A stretch of 64,000 nt of DNA from NCBI GenBank assembly GCA_017937095.1, contig JAGBEG010000010.1, positions 558,001-622,000 on the forward strand, given 5' to 3'. This stretch comes from Roseburia sp. (GTDB lineage Bacteria; Bacillota; Clostridia; Lachnospirales; Lachnospiraceae). Below are positions 8,779 through 17,263 of this stretch, one piece after another (position 1 is the first letter of the stretch; each line of letters opens with the position of its first letter). A program made the translations under genes and the position numbers. The notes below the pieces were generated by a model that was not told the DNA's origin, did not search any database, and saw nothing but the letters and a program-made list of their open reading frames with translations.

Positions 8779-10086
8779 CTACTGTACAGTGGAAGCAGTG
8801 ATTCCGTTCACAAGCGTGTCCATCAGCTCCTGAAGATCTGCTCCCGTCGGATTGCCCGCTGCCATTGTATTTCCAAACTCCTGCGTCGGCGTCCAATAGC
8901 TGTTTCCGACACGCTGCAGTCTGCCGTACTGCGCCTGGGCAATGACTGCCTGAATCGCCGGAACATTCTTCACCGCATCGGAAGCTGCCGCATTCTTATT
9001 GGAAGGCCCCTGATCGCGTTCCATCAGACGAAGCGTCTGGTTCTCCTCGTTCGTCATCCAGTCCGCAAGCTTTGCCGCCCACTCCGGATACTGGCTGTAC
9101 GCATTGACGCCCAGCATCTTGTAGCCCGTAAAGGAAGACATCTGAACCTGCTGTCCGGCACAGGTATAGGTCGGAAGCTTGACCGCGCCGTAATCATCTC
9201 CCCATGCCTCCTTAATCTCCGCTGCATTCCAGACACCGCTGACTCCTGCAATCACGCTGCCGTCCTGTACGCCCGAAAGGAAAACGTCATCTGTCGCAGC
9301 CATAAATCCCGGATTGCCGGCAATCGCAAGCATTGCCTCCGCCACATCGACGCCCTTGATGCTGCCCTCTGTCGTATTCCAGTTACAGTAATTCGTCACA
9401 CCATCCTCGTTGACGCCGAAGTCCATTCCGGTATTCCCGAAAAACGCGTACAGATACCATCCCGAGCTCCAGTCCATCGTAACCTTCTTGTCGGCTGCCG
9501 CTGCCACTGCGAGTATCCCGTCCATCGTAGCAACGTCCTCCTCGGTAAAATAATCCTTATCATAATACAGGAAAAAACCGTTGTCCGCAGTCATTGGATA
9601 AGCATACAACGTATCTGCAACGGTCGCTGCCTCTACCGCTTCCTCGAGATTTGCCTCCCTGACTTCATCCGCATTGGGTACCGGCATAAGCGCTCCCGCC
9701 GCCACCATACTCGTGAGCTGATCGTCCGGCAATGGGAACACGTCCGCGCCATTATGAATATCACCAAGAAGATTGTTCTTCGTGTCCGCATCCGCTTTCT
9801 CTACGAGCTGGATATCAAACTCTGCCTGCCCCGCATACTCCTCCTTAAAGCTCTCGATCATCTGATTCAGAAGCTCAAAATTCGCCTCCTCTGCCCAGAC
9901 AGTCAGCGTGACAACACCGTCATCCGTCTGCTCTCCGGCTCCTTCCGCAAGCTCTGTTCCGCTCACAGATGCTTCCTGCGCACCGTTTACCGCTTCGCCC
10001 GCTGCATCCTCGTTCGCCCCGCAGCCGGAAAGCATCGTACCAATCAGCGCCATCGTCAAAATTCCCGCAACACTCTTTCTCTTCAT
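8779..10086 (-). CDS. Extracellular carbohydrate-binding lipoprotein (MalE-like)
   Basis: This 435-residue protein has a lipoprotein signal peptide with lipobox LSGC (Cys at about 22) and a low-complexity Ala/Glu-rich linker. Its body, VVTLTVWAEEANFELLNQMIESFKEE..., is typical of family 1 (maltose/maltodextrin-type) ABC solute-binding proteins. ADVFPLPDDQLTSMVAAGALMPV and the SSGWYLYAFFGNTG region fit this. No permease or ATPase gene is adjacent. The chemoreceptor follows 18 bp later, which suggests a role in sugar chemotaxis, shared use with a distant transporter, or both. A 12-bp perfect palindrome lies about 80 bp upstream of the start. Confidence 0.9.
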   Translation of the reverse strand: MKRKSVAGILTMALIGTMLSGCGANEDAAGEAVNGAQEASVSGTELAEGAGEQTDDGVVTLTVWAEEANFELLNQMIESFKEEYAGQAEFDIQLVEKADADTKNNLLGDIHNGADVFPLPDDQLTSMVAAGALMPVPNADEVREANLEEAVEAATVADTLYAYPMTADNGFFLYYDKDYFTEEDVATMDGILAVAAAADKKVTMDWSSGWYLYAFFGNTGMDFGVNEDGVTNYCNWNTTEGSIKGVDVAEAMLAIAGNPGFMAATDDVFLSGVQDGSVIAGVSGVWNAAEIKEAWGDDYGAVKLPTYTCAGQQVQMSSFTGYKMLGVNAYSQYPEWAAKLADWMTNEENQTLRLMERDQGPSNKNAAASDAVKNVPAIQAVIAQAQYGRLQRVGNSYWTPTQEFGNTMAAGNPTGADLQELMDTLVNGITASTVQ

Positions 10087-10166
10087 CTAAAAATCTCCCT
10101 TCCTGCCGTATACACTTGGTCTTCCCTGACTCATTACTTCTATTTTACTATAATTTTACAATATGC

Positions 10167-10178
10167 ACAACCGGTTGT
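10167..10178. promoter_or_regulatory. Palindromic operator candidate upstream of the binding-protein gene
   Basis: ACAACCGGTTGT is a perfect 12-bp palindrome of the kind bound by LacI-family repressors. On the minus strand it sits inside the spacer between TTGAAC and a TGTAAAAT box, a plausible but weak promoter for the sugar-binding lipoprotein and chemoreceptor genes. Confidence 0.45.
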
Positions 10179-10200
10179 TCAACATTTAGACAAAAAATGT

Positions 10201-10380
10201 TCATTTTCTGTTATTTTTGATTATTTTCGCTTTTTTATCGGGACAGGATGTGCAGAAACTGCCGCCACACCCGCCGCAACCCGCGCATTTCCCGCTCTTT
10301 TTCCTATTTCTGTAATACAGAAATACCAGGATCAGCCACAGCGCGACCAATCCCAGTATCATGATATCTGCGATCCCCAT
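10201..10380 (-). CDS. FeoB-associated Cys-rich membrane protein
   Basis: This 59-residue frame starts 3 bp after the feoB stop codon. It has one membrane helix (about 3-23, MGIADIMILGLVALWLILVF) followed by a basic linker and a cysteine cluster CAGCGGCGGSFCTSC, then a lysine-rich tail. This is the usual arrangement of the small proteins found next to feoB in Clostridia, which are thought to assist ferrous iron transfer after uptake. Its position as the third gene of the feo operon supports the call. Confidence 0.92.
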   Translation of the reverse strand: MGIADIMILGLVALWLILVFLYYRNRKKSGKCAGCGGCGGSFCTSCPDKKAKIIKNNRK

Positions 10381-10383
10381 ATT

Positions 10384-12390
10384 CTACAACAATAAGCCTC
10401 CCACCTGATAGACAAGAAATGCCGCAATCCACGCGACAACGCACTGAAGCACGACAACGCACACAGCACGCACACCGCTTCCCAGTTCGCGTTTTACCGC
10501 CGCAATCGCCGCAACGCATGGCGTGTATAAAAGCGTAAAGACCAGAAAGCTTGCTGCCGAAAGTCCGGTGAACATGCCGCCGAGCACCGTGCTTAAATCC
10601 GCCGTCGCCGTGCCCGTAAGAACACTTAAGGTACTGACAACCGCTTCCTTGGCTGAAAAGCCCGTAATCAGCGCCGTCGATACCCTCCAGTCAGAGAAAC
10701 CGAGCGGTGCAAAAACCGGTGCGATCCACTGTCCGACCAGCGCAAGCAGGCTGTCTCCGCTCTCCGCCACAACGTTGAATCTCGTATCGAACGTCTGCAA
10801 AAACCAGATGACGATTGTTGCAACGAAAATGATCGTAAATGCACGTTCCAGAAAGTCCTTCGCCTTATCCCACATCAACTGTCCCACGCTCTTTGCAGAC
10901 GGGAAACGGTAATTCGGCAGTTCCATCACGAACGGAATCGGATTTCCGCGGAACGCCGTATGATTTAAAATAAGCGCCGAGCCGATTCCGACAAGGATTC
11001 CCGCAACGTAGAGCACGATCATGACAACCGCTTCCTTTCCCGGGAAAAACGCCGCCGCAAACACCGCATAAATCGGAATTTTCGCAGAACAGCTCATATA
11101 TGGCGTCAGCATGATGGTCATCCTGCGGTCGCGCTCACTGGAGAGCGTCCGCGTCGCCATGACCGCCGGGACCGTACAGCCAAAGCCTATGAGCATCGGC
11201 ACGAAGCTTCTGCCCGAAAGTCCGATTTTCCGAAGCGGCTTATCCATAACGAACGCAACCCGCGCCATATAACCGGAATCCTCCAGAATCGACAAGAAGA
11301 AAAACAGCACTACAATAATCGGCAGAAAGCTCAATACGCTTCCGACTCCCGCAAAGACACCGTCGATGAGCAGGCTATGTACGACCGGATTGATTCCGTA
11401 GGCGGTAAGCCCTCTGTCACAGAGCGCCGTGAACGCATCAATGCCTGCGGCAAGCCAATCGCTTAATGCCGCGCCGACAACGCCAAAGGTCAGCCAGAAA
11501 ATCAGAAACATGATAAGCAGAAACATCGGTATCGCAAGATATTTGTTCGTCAGCACATTGTCGATTTTGACGCTTCGTATGTGTTCTTTGCTCTCCTGAC
11601 ATTTCTTGACGGTCTTTGCGCAGATTTTCTCGATAAAGGTATAGCGCATATCCGCAAGCGCTGCATTTCGGTCGAGTCCGCAGTCTTTCTCCATCTCTGC
11701 AATACTGTGCTCCATCATGGCGAGCTCGTTTTCAGACAATTCCAGCCGCTCTATGATATCCGTATCGTTCTCAACAATCTTTGTCGCCGCAAATCTCGGG
11801 GACATCCCGATATTTACCGCATGATCCTCAACCTGATGGGAAACCGCATGAATACAGCGGTGTACCGGTCCCTGTTCGCAGAAATCCATGACCTTGGGCG
11901 GTATCTTTTTCTTCGAGACATTGACAATTGCCTCGATCAGATCCTCGATTCCCTCATCCTTTGCCGCGCTGATCGGGATGACCGGAATCCCCAGTTCCTC
12001 AGACATCTTCTTATAATCAATCGACCCGCCGTTTCCGCGCACCTCATCCATCATATTGAGCGCGAGCACCATCGGTATATGCATCTCAAGAAGCTGCAGC
12101 GTCAGATACAGATTTCGTTCAATGTTCGTCGCATCCACGATATTGATAATTCCGTCCGGCTTCTCCCCAAGAATGAAATCCCTTGTGACAATCTCTTCAT
12201 TCGTATAGGGACGGATGGAATAAATGCCGGGAAGATCCACGACCGAGCAGTCCTTCGTCGACCGTATCTCTCCCATTTTCTGGTCTACGGTAACACCCGG
12301 GAAATTCCCCACATGCTGGTTTGCTCCTGTCAACTGGTTAAAAAGTGTTGTTTTTCCGCAATTCTGATTGCCTGCCAATGCAAAAATCAT
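10384..12390 (-). CDS. feoB: Ferrous iron transport protein B
   Basis: This 668-residue protein has an N-terminal GTPase domain: G1 GNQNCGKTT at 7-15, switch region GNFPGVTVDQ, G3 DLPGIYS and G4 NMMD. It is followed by a helical GDI-like part and a polytopic membrane domain with two Nucleoside-recognition/Gate-type halves, for example GFGCTVPAVMATRTL and SCSAKIPIYAVF. It imports Fe2+ across the cytoplasmic membrane. The ATG overlaps the feoA stop codon by 4 bp, so translation is coupled. The operon start has a Fur-type box. Confidence 0.97.
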   Translation of the reverse strand: MIFALAGNQNCGKTTLFNQLTGANQHVGNFPGVTVDQKMGEIRSTKDCSVVDLPGIYSIRPYTNEEIVTRDFILGEKPDGIINIVDATNIERNLYLTLQLLEMHIPMVLALNMMDEVRGNGGSIDYKKMSEELGIPVIPISAAKDEGIEDLIEAIVNVSKKKIPPKVMDFCEQGPVHRCIHAVSHQVEDHAVNIGMSPRFAATKIVENDTDIIERLELSENELAMMEHSIAEMEKDCGLDRNAALADMRYTFIEKICAKTVKKCQESKEHIRSVKIDNVLTNKYLAIPMFLLIMFLIFWLTFGVVGAALSDWLAAGIDAFTALCDRGLTAYGINPVVHSLLIDGVFAGVGSVLSFLPIIVVLFFFLSILEDSGYMARVAFVMDKPLRKIGLSGRSFVPMLIGFGCTVPAVMATRTLSSERDRRMTIMLTPYMSCSAKIPIYAVFAAAFFPGKEAVVMIVLYVAGILVGIGSALILNHTAFRGNPIPFVMELPNYRFPSAKSVGQLMWDKAKDFLERAFTIIFVATIVIWFLQTFDTRFNVVAESGDSLLALVGQWIAPVFAPLGFSDWRVSTALITGFSAKEAVVSTLSVLTGTATADLSTVLGGMFTGLSAASFLVFTLLYTPCVAAIAAVKRELGSGVRAVCVVVLQCVVAWIAAFLVYQVGGLLL

Positions 12391-12620
12391 GACTCTTCCT
12401 CCGGAACTACTTCTATTTTTGCCGCGTCCTCCCTGCGGACCGTAAGCTCGTAGCCGCGAAGCCTGATTTCAATGGGATCGCCCATCGGAGCCACCTTGCG
12501 CACCTCTACCCTCGTCTTCGGTATCAGTCCCATATCAAGGAATCTGCACCTGAGCGCGCCTTCTCCTCCCACGCTCTTAATCACTGCCTGCCTGCCAATC
12601 GGTAATTCTTCTAACGTCAT
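12387..12620 (-). CDS. feoA: Ferrous iron transport protein A
   Basis: This 77-residue SH3-like protein, with MTLEELPIGRQAVIKSV, CRFLDMGLIPKTRVEV and PIEIRLRGYELTVRREDA, matches FeoA, the cytosolic partner of FeoB. It is the first gene of the feo operon, with a promoter at 12683-12711 and a Fur-type box at 12658-12672, so iron repression is expected. Confidence 0.95.
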   Translation of the reverse strand: MTLEELPIGRQAVIKSVGGEGALRCRFLDMGLIPKTRVEVRKVAPMGDPIEIRLRGYELTVRREDAAKIEVVPEEES

Positions 12621-12657
12621 ATTTCATCCCCGTCTTTCTTTGGTCTGTTCTTCTTAT

Positions 12658-12672
12658 TGATAGTTATTCTCA
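12658..12672 (-). promoter_or_regulatory. Fur-type iron box of the feo operon
   Basis: On the minus strand TGAGAATAACTATCA matches the 7-1-7 Fur consensus TGATAATNATTATCA with two mismatches. It lies just downstream of the -10 box, where bound Fur would block initiation. Confidence 0.7.
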
Positions 12673-12682
12673 ACTAACGTAC

Positions 12683-12711
12683 ATACTAATACCCCCGTCC
12701 GACATTGTCAA
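12683..12711 (-). promoter_or_regulatory. Promoter of the feoA-feoB operon
   Basis: On the minus strand TTGACA (12706-12711), a 17-bp spacer and TAGTAT (12683-12688) form a near-consensus promoter. The Fur-type box follows immediately. Confidence 0.75.
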
Positions 12712-12747
12712 TGCCGGATATTCATTTATTTGACTTTTCTATAACGC

Positions 12748-12784
12748 AAAAAGGGCAGACGGATTCTATCTGCTCCATCTGCCC
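12748..12784 (-). terminator. Terminator of the cotJ operon
   Basis: On the minus strand GGGCAGA and TCTGCCC form a stem around a 17- to 18-nt loop, followed by TTTTTGCG. It lies 35 bp after the cotJC stop codon. Confidence 0.75.
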
Positions 12785-12819
12785 CTGTCACATTTCTTTT
12801 AAATTTTCTTATATCAGCA

Positions 12820-13446
12820 TTATCGTGTCTGATTGTCCGTATTGCCGCAGCCCGGGTCAAATTCCGGATTGCACATATAGAAGTTATTGCTGTCAAGCTC
12901 ATCCTGTACCATGCGAAGTCCTTCGCCGAAGCGCTGAAAATGCACGATCTCTCTCTGACGCAGGAAGCGGATCGGATCGCAGACCTCCGGGTCTTTGACC
13001 AGACGCAGGATATTATCGTAAGTCGTTCTCGCCTTCTGCTCCGCCGCCATGTCCTCGAACAGATCCGTAATGGCATCTCCTTTGGACTGAAATTCACATG
13101 CATTGAACGGAATCCCGCCCGCCGCCTGCGGCCAGATGCCTGCCGTGTGATCCACATAGTACGGAGCAAAGCCCGCCGCCTCAAGTTCTTCCGCACTAAG
13201 CCCCTTCGTGAGCTGTCTTACAATCGCGGCTATCATTTCGAGATGTGCAAGTTCTTCCGTTCCTATATCCGTAAGCAGTCCAGCCACCTTGCGGTACGGC
13301 ATACTGTAGCGCTGTGAAAGATAACGGAACGACGCGGCGGCTTCCCCGTCGGGACCTCCGTACTGGCTTATGATAATCTGCGCGATCTTCGCATTCGGCC
13401 GCGTGATATTGACCGGATACTGCAGTCTTCTCTCATAATTCCACAT
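12820..13446 (-). CDS. cotJC: Spore coat protein CotJC (manganese catalase family)
   Basis: This 208-residue ferritin-like protein begins MWNYERRLQYPVNITRPNAK and contains IISQYGGPDGEAAASFRYLSQRYSMP and TDIGTEELAHLEMI, the Mn-catalase-type di-metal motifs of CotJC. Known members sit in the spore coat. The start is at 13446, where the ATG overlaps the cotJB stop codon (TGATG); an in-frame ATG 48 bp further upstream would add residues not seen in the family. Last gene of cotJABC. Confidence 0.94.
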   Translation of the reverse strand: MWNYERRLQYPVNITRPNAKIAQIIISQYGGPDGEAAASFRYLSQRYSMPYRKVAGLLTDIGTEELAHLEMIAAIVRQLTKGLSAEELEAAGFAPYYVDHTAGIWPQAAGGIPFNACEFQSKGDAITDLFEDMAAEQKARTTYDNILRLVKDPEVCDPIRFLRQREIVHFQRFGEGLRMVQDELDSNNFYMCNPEFDPGCGNTDNQTR

Positions 13447-13712
13447 CAGCAGGCACCCCCTTCCCAGGGCAGCGGCTGCATTGCCCAGTTCCAATAGGTT
13501 CCGGGATTCGCCGTATCTATCGTGAGCGGACCATACTGCTGCGCATATGCCTCCAGCGCATTCCTGCGCAGTTCAGAATAATGTCTGAAGTACTTTAACG
13601 CCTCCTCATCCTTCGGGTGCGTGTCGAGATATTCCGTGATATCCACAACAGCAAAGCTTACCATGTTGATCCAGTGCATTAGCTGGCTCTGGTTCATCTG
13701 ATTCATCATCAT
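13446..13712 (-). CDS. cotJB: Spore coat protein CotJB
   Basis: This 88-residue protein has the CotJB features of a short N-terminal helix region, EYLDTHPKDEEALKYFRHY and the tryptophan-rich end TYWNWAMQPLPWEGGAC. GGGAGGGG lies 9 bp before the first of three consecutive ATG codons. It overlaps cotJA by an ATGA junction and cotJC by TGATG, so the three genes are translationally coupled. Confidence 0.93.
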   Translation of the reverse strand: MMMNQMNQSQLMHWINMVSFAVVDITEYLDTHPKDEEALKYFRHYSELRRNALEAYAQQYGPLTIDTANPGTYWNWAMQPLPWEGGAC

Positions 13713-13924
13713 CGTCTGCAGCCCCTCCCTTCCGCAAGGAACGGTTTATCCAGTTCCGGAAAGATGGTTCCTGTCTCCAACGCTTTGTCAGTCTCATAGA
13801 CCGTATGAAAATACTGCCACGGCACATATGCCATGCCCACCACAAAATCTGTCTTTCTATAAACTGCTTCCGGCTCCAGACCACAGCCGCCGCGCACATT
13901 CTGCGGCATATTATAATTCTTCAT
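13709..13924 (-). CDS. cotJA: Spore coat associated protein CotJA
   Basis: This 71-residue protein with AYVPWQYFHTVYETDKALETGTIFPELDKPF matches CotJA, first gene of the cotJABC spore-coat operon. In Bacillus this operon is made in the mother cell. I could not identify a convincing sigma-E promoter in the 63 bp upstream. Confidence 0.93.
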   Translation of the reverse strand: MKNYNMPQNVRGGCGLEPEAVYRKTDFVVGMAYVPWQYFHTVYETDKALETGTIFPELDKPFLAEGRGCRR

Positions 13925-13987
13925 GCAGTTCCCTTTCAGATATTCTATTCCATACTAATCTATGTTCTAAAATACCGATTGGTGATA

Positions 13988-15157
13988 TTATTCTGCCTCG
14001 CTTAATTTGTCAATCGCAAAAAGAATTTTCTCGACCTGCGGGCGCATTGTTCCCACCTTGTCAAGAAGCTGCTGTGCCTCCGCCTTCTGCTCCTTTACAA
14101 TGCCGAGGTTGTACTCGATCCTTTGGCGCAGCTTTTGTCTGCGTCCGATCAGCCCGTGCTTGACCTCTACCATCTCCTTGGGGTCGACAAGCGCTGCCGC
14201 CTGCGTGATCCACACCTGCGCGTCATAGAGACGGTATTTCGAGAGAATGCGCACCAGTCTGCCGTTAAAATATTCCAGATCCTCGTTCGTGCGCTGGTAC
14301 TTCTCGCGCTCTTTGACCGCTTCAAGATAATACTGCCACTGCTCCTCGAGTTCCCTCGCACTGCGCACATGATACTTCTCACGTGCATAATCAACGGCAT
14401 TCTCAATATTGACATACTTGATCTTCACCTTGTTCTGCAGGAGAATCGCACGGTTTAAATTGCGCTCGGCAGAAGCGATTTCAGAGCCGTCGCTCTGTAT
14501 TTTCAGATAAAGCGTGCACACAAGCACCGCCGTCACAAAAATCAATCCCATCCACCAGTAATAAAAATCCCTCTCCAAAATAATCTGCAGAATGACAAAC
14601 GCCACTGCGGCGGTCGCCGCAAGCCCGACGACAACGTAGAGCAGATTTTTGAGGCTCTTCTGCTGATGCCCCAGATATTCCCTGCGAAGATTCCATTCGG
14701 ACTTCTCGCGTTCCAGATACTTCATATCCTTCTTTAACGTATCGCGGTACATTTCATTTGCAGTAAACCGCCTTATCGCGTCCGGCATCCCCGCCTCCTG
14801 CTGCTCGATCTGCGCAAACTGGGCGTCGGAGAGCTTCTTCGCGGAATTTAAGAACTCCGTCCGCGCTGCATTCAACTGCACAACATTCGACGCGACGTCC
14901 GCAATCTGCTTTCGTTCCTCCCCCGGCATATCCTCCAGAAGCTGCACGTCATTGAGATAGGAGGTCACAAGGCGGTATTCCGCCTTCTCATCCTCAATTT
15001 CCTTTGTGACTTCAATCATCTGCTCTAAGCGTTCCACAACATACTGCTCGATCTTTCTGGTATTCTTGTAATCCTTTTCCGTTAAGACCGTCGCGCTCAG
15101 TTCCTCAAATTTACTTTCAAAATCTTTTTCTTTCTTTTTCTTCTTCCAAAAAAACAT
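13988..15157 (-). CDS. Membrane-anchored coiled-coil protein of the DUF5717/DUF5716 operon
   Basis: I do not recognise the family. The protein is about 389 residues long. It starts MFFWKKKKKEKDF, continues with predicted coiled coil (about 12-180), then has two adjacent membrane helices in the middle (about 182-203 and 207-227: LYVVVGLAATAAVAFVILQI and WWMGLIFVTAVLVCTLYL), and ends with a second long coiled coil to SEAE. Both coiled arms should therefore face the same side, probably the cytoplasm given the lysine-rich start. The start at 15157 is chosen because AAGGAAG is 6 bp upstream; the longest frame would use a TTG inside the previous gene. It is the last gene of a four-gene unit, with a 12-bp overlap allowed only for the longer start. 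Confidence 0.72.
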   Translation of the reverse strand: MFFWKKKKKEKDFESKFEELSATVLTEKDYKNTRKIEQYVVERLEQMIEVTKEIEDEKAEYRLVTSYLNDVQLLEDMPGEERKQIADVASNVVQLNAARTEFLNSAKKLSDAQFAQIEQQEAGMPDAIRRFTANEMYRDTLKKDMKYLEREKSEWNLRREYLGHQQKSLKNLLYVVVGLAATAAVAFVILQIILERDFYYWWMGLIFVTAVLVCTLYLKIQSDGSEIASAERNLNRAILLQNKVKIKYVNIENAVDYAREKYHVRSARELEEQWQYYLEAVKEREKYQRTNEDLEYFNGRLVRILSKYRLYDAQVWITQAAALVDPKEMVEVKHGLIGRRQKLRQRIEYNLGIVKEQKAEAQQLLDKVGTMRPQVEKILFAIDKLSEAE

Positions 15158-15168
15158 ATGCATCTTCC

Positions 15169-15981
15169 TTATATTCTGCAATTTTTCCGATATGAATCAA
15201 GCCACTGTTCCATAATCTCCTGAAGCTTTTGCATATCGCCTGCGGCAAACAGTGCGTCAAGCCGTTCCTCAAATTCCCTGATATTCTCCATCCGGCTGAT
15301 TTCGGAGAGACGACCGCCGATTTCCGCCGCTTCCTCCCCTGTAAGATGGCAGATTTCCGCCGCCTTTATGAACCCCTTTTCATCCCGCATACAGCGGTAT
15401 GCATAGAGGCATTCCCTGACAGACTCCGAATTGGCATTCATCTGATATGCGCGGAAAAAGCAGTCTGCCGCCTCCGGGAAAAGGAACAGGCTGGCATATG
15501 CCATTCCCATGTTATGCCAGACATTTCCCACAAGAATCTCGTTCTTCTCACCCTCTGTGTCCAGAAGCTTTCTGTATTCACGGATTGCACTCTCGTACCT
15601 GCCGTTTGCCGCGTAACGGTCTGCCCGTATCTTCTTACACTCGTATTCCGACTTATTCATAAGCGCCGCCAGCGCCGACGTAACCTGTTTTATCTGTTCC
15701 CTGTCACAATAGCCTGTTCCTGTTAATATGCATGTGACAAACTCCAGGAGCGTACCGCCCTTTCTTAGGATTTCACGAAGCCGCTCCGCCATATCCTTTT
15801 GCTTTCCTTCACGCTCGATCCACGCGCATAATTCCTCGTTCATGAAGTCCGCTTCCAGAAGGTACGCATTGTGCATAATATAATAACTCAGTTCCTCGAG
15901 GGAATAGACATTTAAGGACGCCTCGTCAATATAATAGGGAACCGCCGCCAGCATATGGCTGCACAAAATCAATTCTCCCAT
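15169..15981 (-). CDS. TPR-like helical protein of the DUF5717/DUF5716 operon
   Basis: I do not recognise a named family. This is a 270-residue soluble, all-helical protein. The segments YAANGRYESAIREYRKLLD, NVWHNMGMAYASLFLFPEAADCFFRAYQMN and SVRECLYAYRCM look like two to three tetratricopeptide repeats around residues 120-205. The N-terminal part (SLEELSYYIMHNAYLLEADFMNEEL) is a separate helical region. TPR proteins bind partner peptides, so an adaptor role is inferred. It starts 22 bp after the DUF5716 stop codon, with AAGGAAGAGG before its ATG. Confidence 0.75.
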   Translation of the reverse strand: MGELILCSHMLAAVPYYIDEASLNVYSLEELSYYIMHNAYLLEADFMNEELCAWIEREGKQKDMAERLREILRKGGTLLEFVTCILTGTGYCDREQIKQVTSALAALMNKSEYECKKIRADRYAANGRYESAIREYRKLLDTEGEKNEILVGNVWHNMGMAYASLFLFPEAADCFFRAYQMNANSESVRECLYAYRCMRDEKGFIKAAEICHLTGEEAAEIGGRLSEISRMENIREFEERLDALFAAGDMQKLQEIMEQWLDSYRKNCRI

Positions 15982-16002
15982 AGCCTCTTCCTTTCCGGCG
16001 CA

Positions 16003-17244
16003 TCACTGCGTGTCTCCGTCAAAATTCATCACATAATCCCAGACCTTGCCAGAGCCCGGAAACAGTTCTCCAAAGCCGAGATCCTTTAACTGTATCTGCA
16101 CCTTCGCATCGGACAGCGGCTTTGCCGTGATGCGAAGCCTGGTCGTCTTATCGGGACGCTCCGGCAGGTCGGAGAGCGTCAGCTTCTCAATCCTTGCCGT
16201 CCTGCTGTGCGGCGCCTGCAGCCAGAAATCGATTTCCGGCGTTCCCGAAAGAATGACTTCGCACCCGCCCACCGTCTCGTACCAGTTATCCCCCGCATTT
16301 ATCAGCGTAAAGAACTCCATCGTACCTCTGTTATATACCTTCAGGCTGACGTTGACCTTCATCTCATTCTCACCGAGATAAACATACGCCCATTCCTCCG
16401 GGTGTTCGCTTACCTCCGCTGCATAACATGCGCCCTTCGAATACATATTCTTACCGACGAATGCCCGCCTCCCCTTGCACAGAAAAGAAACCGAGCGCTT
16501 CAGCCAGTCGCCGTCAAAACCGTCGCCGATCAGATACGCGGAGGAGACGATACGTCCTCTGAAGCAGTCCTGTAAGACCTTTAAGAAATTCTCATCCCGC
16601 GCAGCGGCGGACAGCCTTCGTATCTCTTCCGTAAGTGTGATAAGCTGCGGCGATGTGCGCTGTTTCTTTTCAAGCCTGCAGCAACTGATATCCTCCCCGC
16701 GGTAATCAAAAAGGTACACATCGTGCAGTGTCAGCTCCGGCGCCTGATGATAGGCGAAATAATAGAAGCACTCCTTGCGGTCAAGTAACATCATCTGCTC
16801 CGCCTGAAGCCCGAGCTTTTCCGCAATCCCTGCAAACAACGTCATTGCCTCACGTGACAGCTCTTTCAGACAAATGACGAGTTTGTCCGGCAGCCGGACC
16901 GTTCCAAGTCCGCCCGCCATAAGCAGCAGCTTCTTTAAATAGAGCACAAGCAGTTCCTCTGCCGGGTACTTCTCCTCTTCCACAAAGACCATTTCCTGCT
17001 TTAATGCCCGTTCAAGCAGTCTGCCTACCGCCTCCTCCCCCTGACGGATGGAAAGCCTAAGCGCTTCCTCGCCGATGAACCACTGACCGATGCCCTTCTT
17101 CTTGGCGAGCAGTACCGGAATCTGATACACCTCGCTTCCCGCCACTGCCGAAATCGTCTGCGGCTCCCTGCTATTTACTTCATAACAACTGATAACGGCA
17201 TTGCAATCATCCAGATCGACGCCGATATAAAAACGATTCTCCAT
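16003..17244 (-). CDS. DUF5716 family protein with actin/Hsp70-like ATPase fold
   Basis: This 413-residue protein begins FYIGVDLDDCNAVISCYEV, which resembles the phosphate-1 loop of actin/Hsp70 ATPases (IGIDLGTTNS-type). VYLFDYRGEDISCCRLE resembles the phosphate-2 DxG strand, and SAYLIGDGFDGDWLKRSV the adenosine loop. The last about 120 residues (FTLINAGDNWYETVGGCEVIL, TTRLRITAKPLSDAKVQIQLKD) look like a beta domain, as in Hsp70 substrate-binding parts. From memory this corresponds to DUF5716. The ATG at 17244 is preferred over 17253 because of the AAGGA spacing. It lies between the DUF5717 and TPR genes. An ATP-driven chaperone or scaffold role is inference. Confidence 0.8.
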   Translation of the reverse strand: MENRFYIGVDLDDCNAVISCYEVNSREPQTISAVAGSEVYQIPVLLAKKKGIGQWFIGEEALRLSIRQGEEAVGRLLERALKQEMVFVEEEKYPAEELLVLYLKKLLLMAGGLGTVRLPDKLVICLKELSREAMTLFAGIAEKLGLQAEQMMLLDRKECFYYFAYHQAPELTLHDVYLFDYRGEDISCCRLEKKQRTSPQLITLTEEIRRLSAAARDENFLKVLQDCFRGRIVSSAYLIGDGFDGDWLKRSVSFLCKGRRAFVGKNMYSKGACYAAEVSEHPEEWAYVYLGENEMKVNVSLKVYNRGTMEFFTLINAGDNWYETVGGCEVILSGTPEIDFWLQAPHSRTARIEKLTLSDLPERPDKTTRLRITAKPLSDAKVQIQLKDLGFGELFPGSGKVWDYVMNFDGDTQ

Positions 17245-17263
17245 GCTCCTCATTCCTTACGCG

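Noticed and set aside
8542-10395. Long + strand open frame of 617 codons
   Set aside because: It lies opposite the chemoreceptor and sugar-binding protein genes, has no family motif and reads as a high-Arg/His/Cys shadow of those genes.
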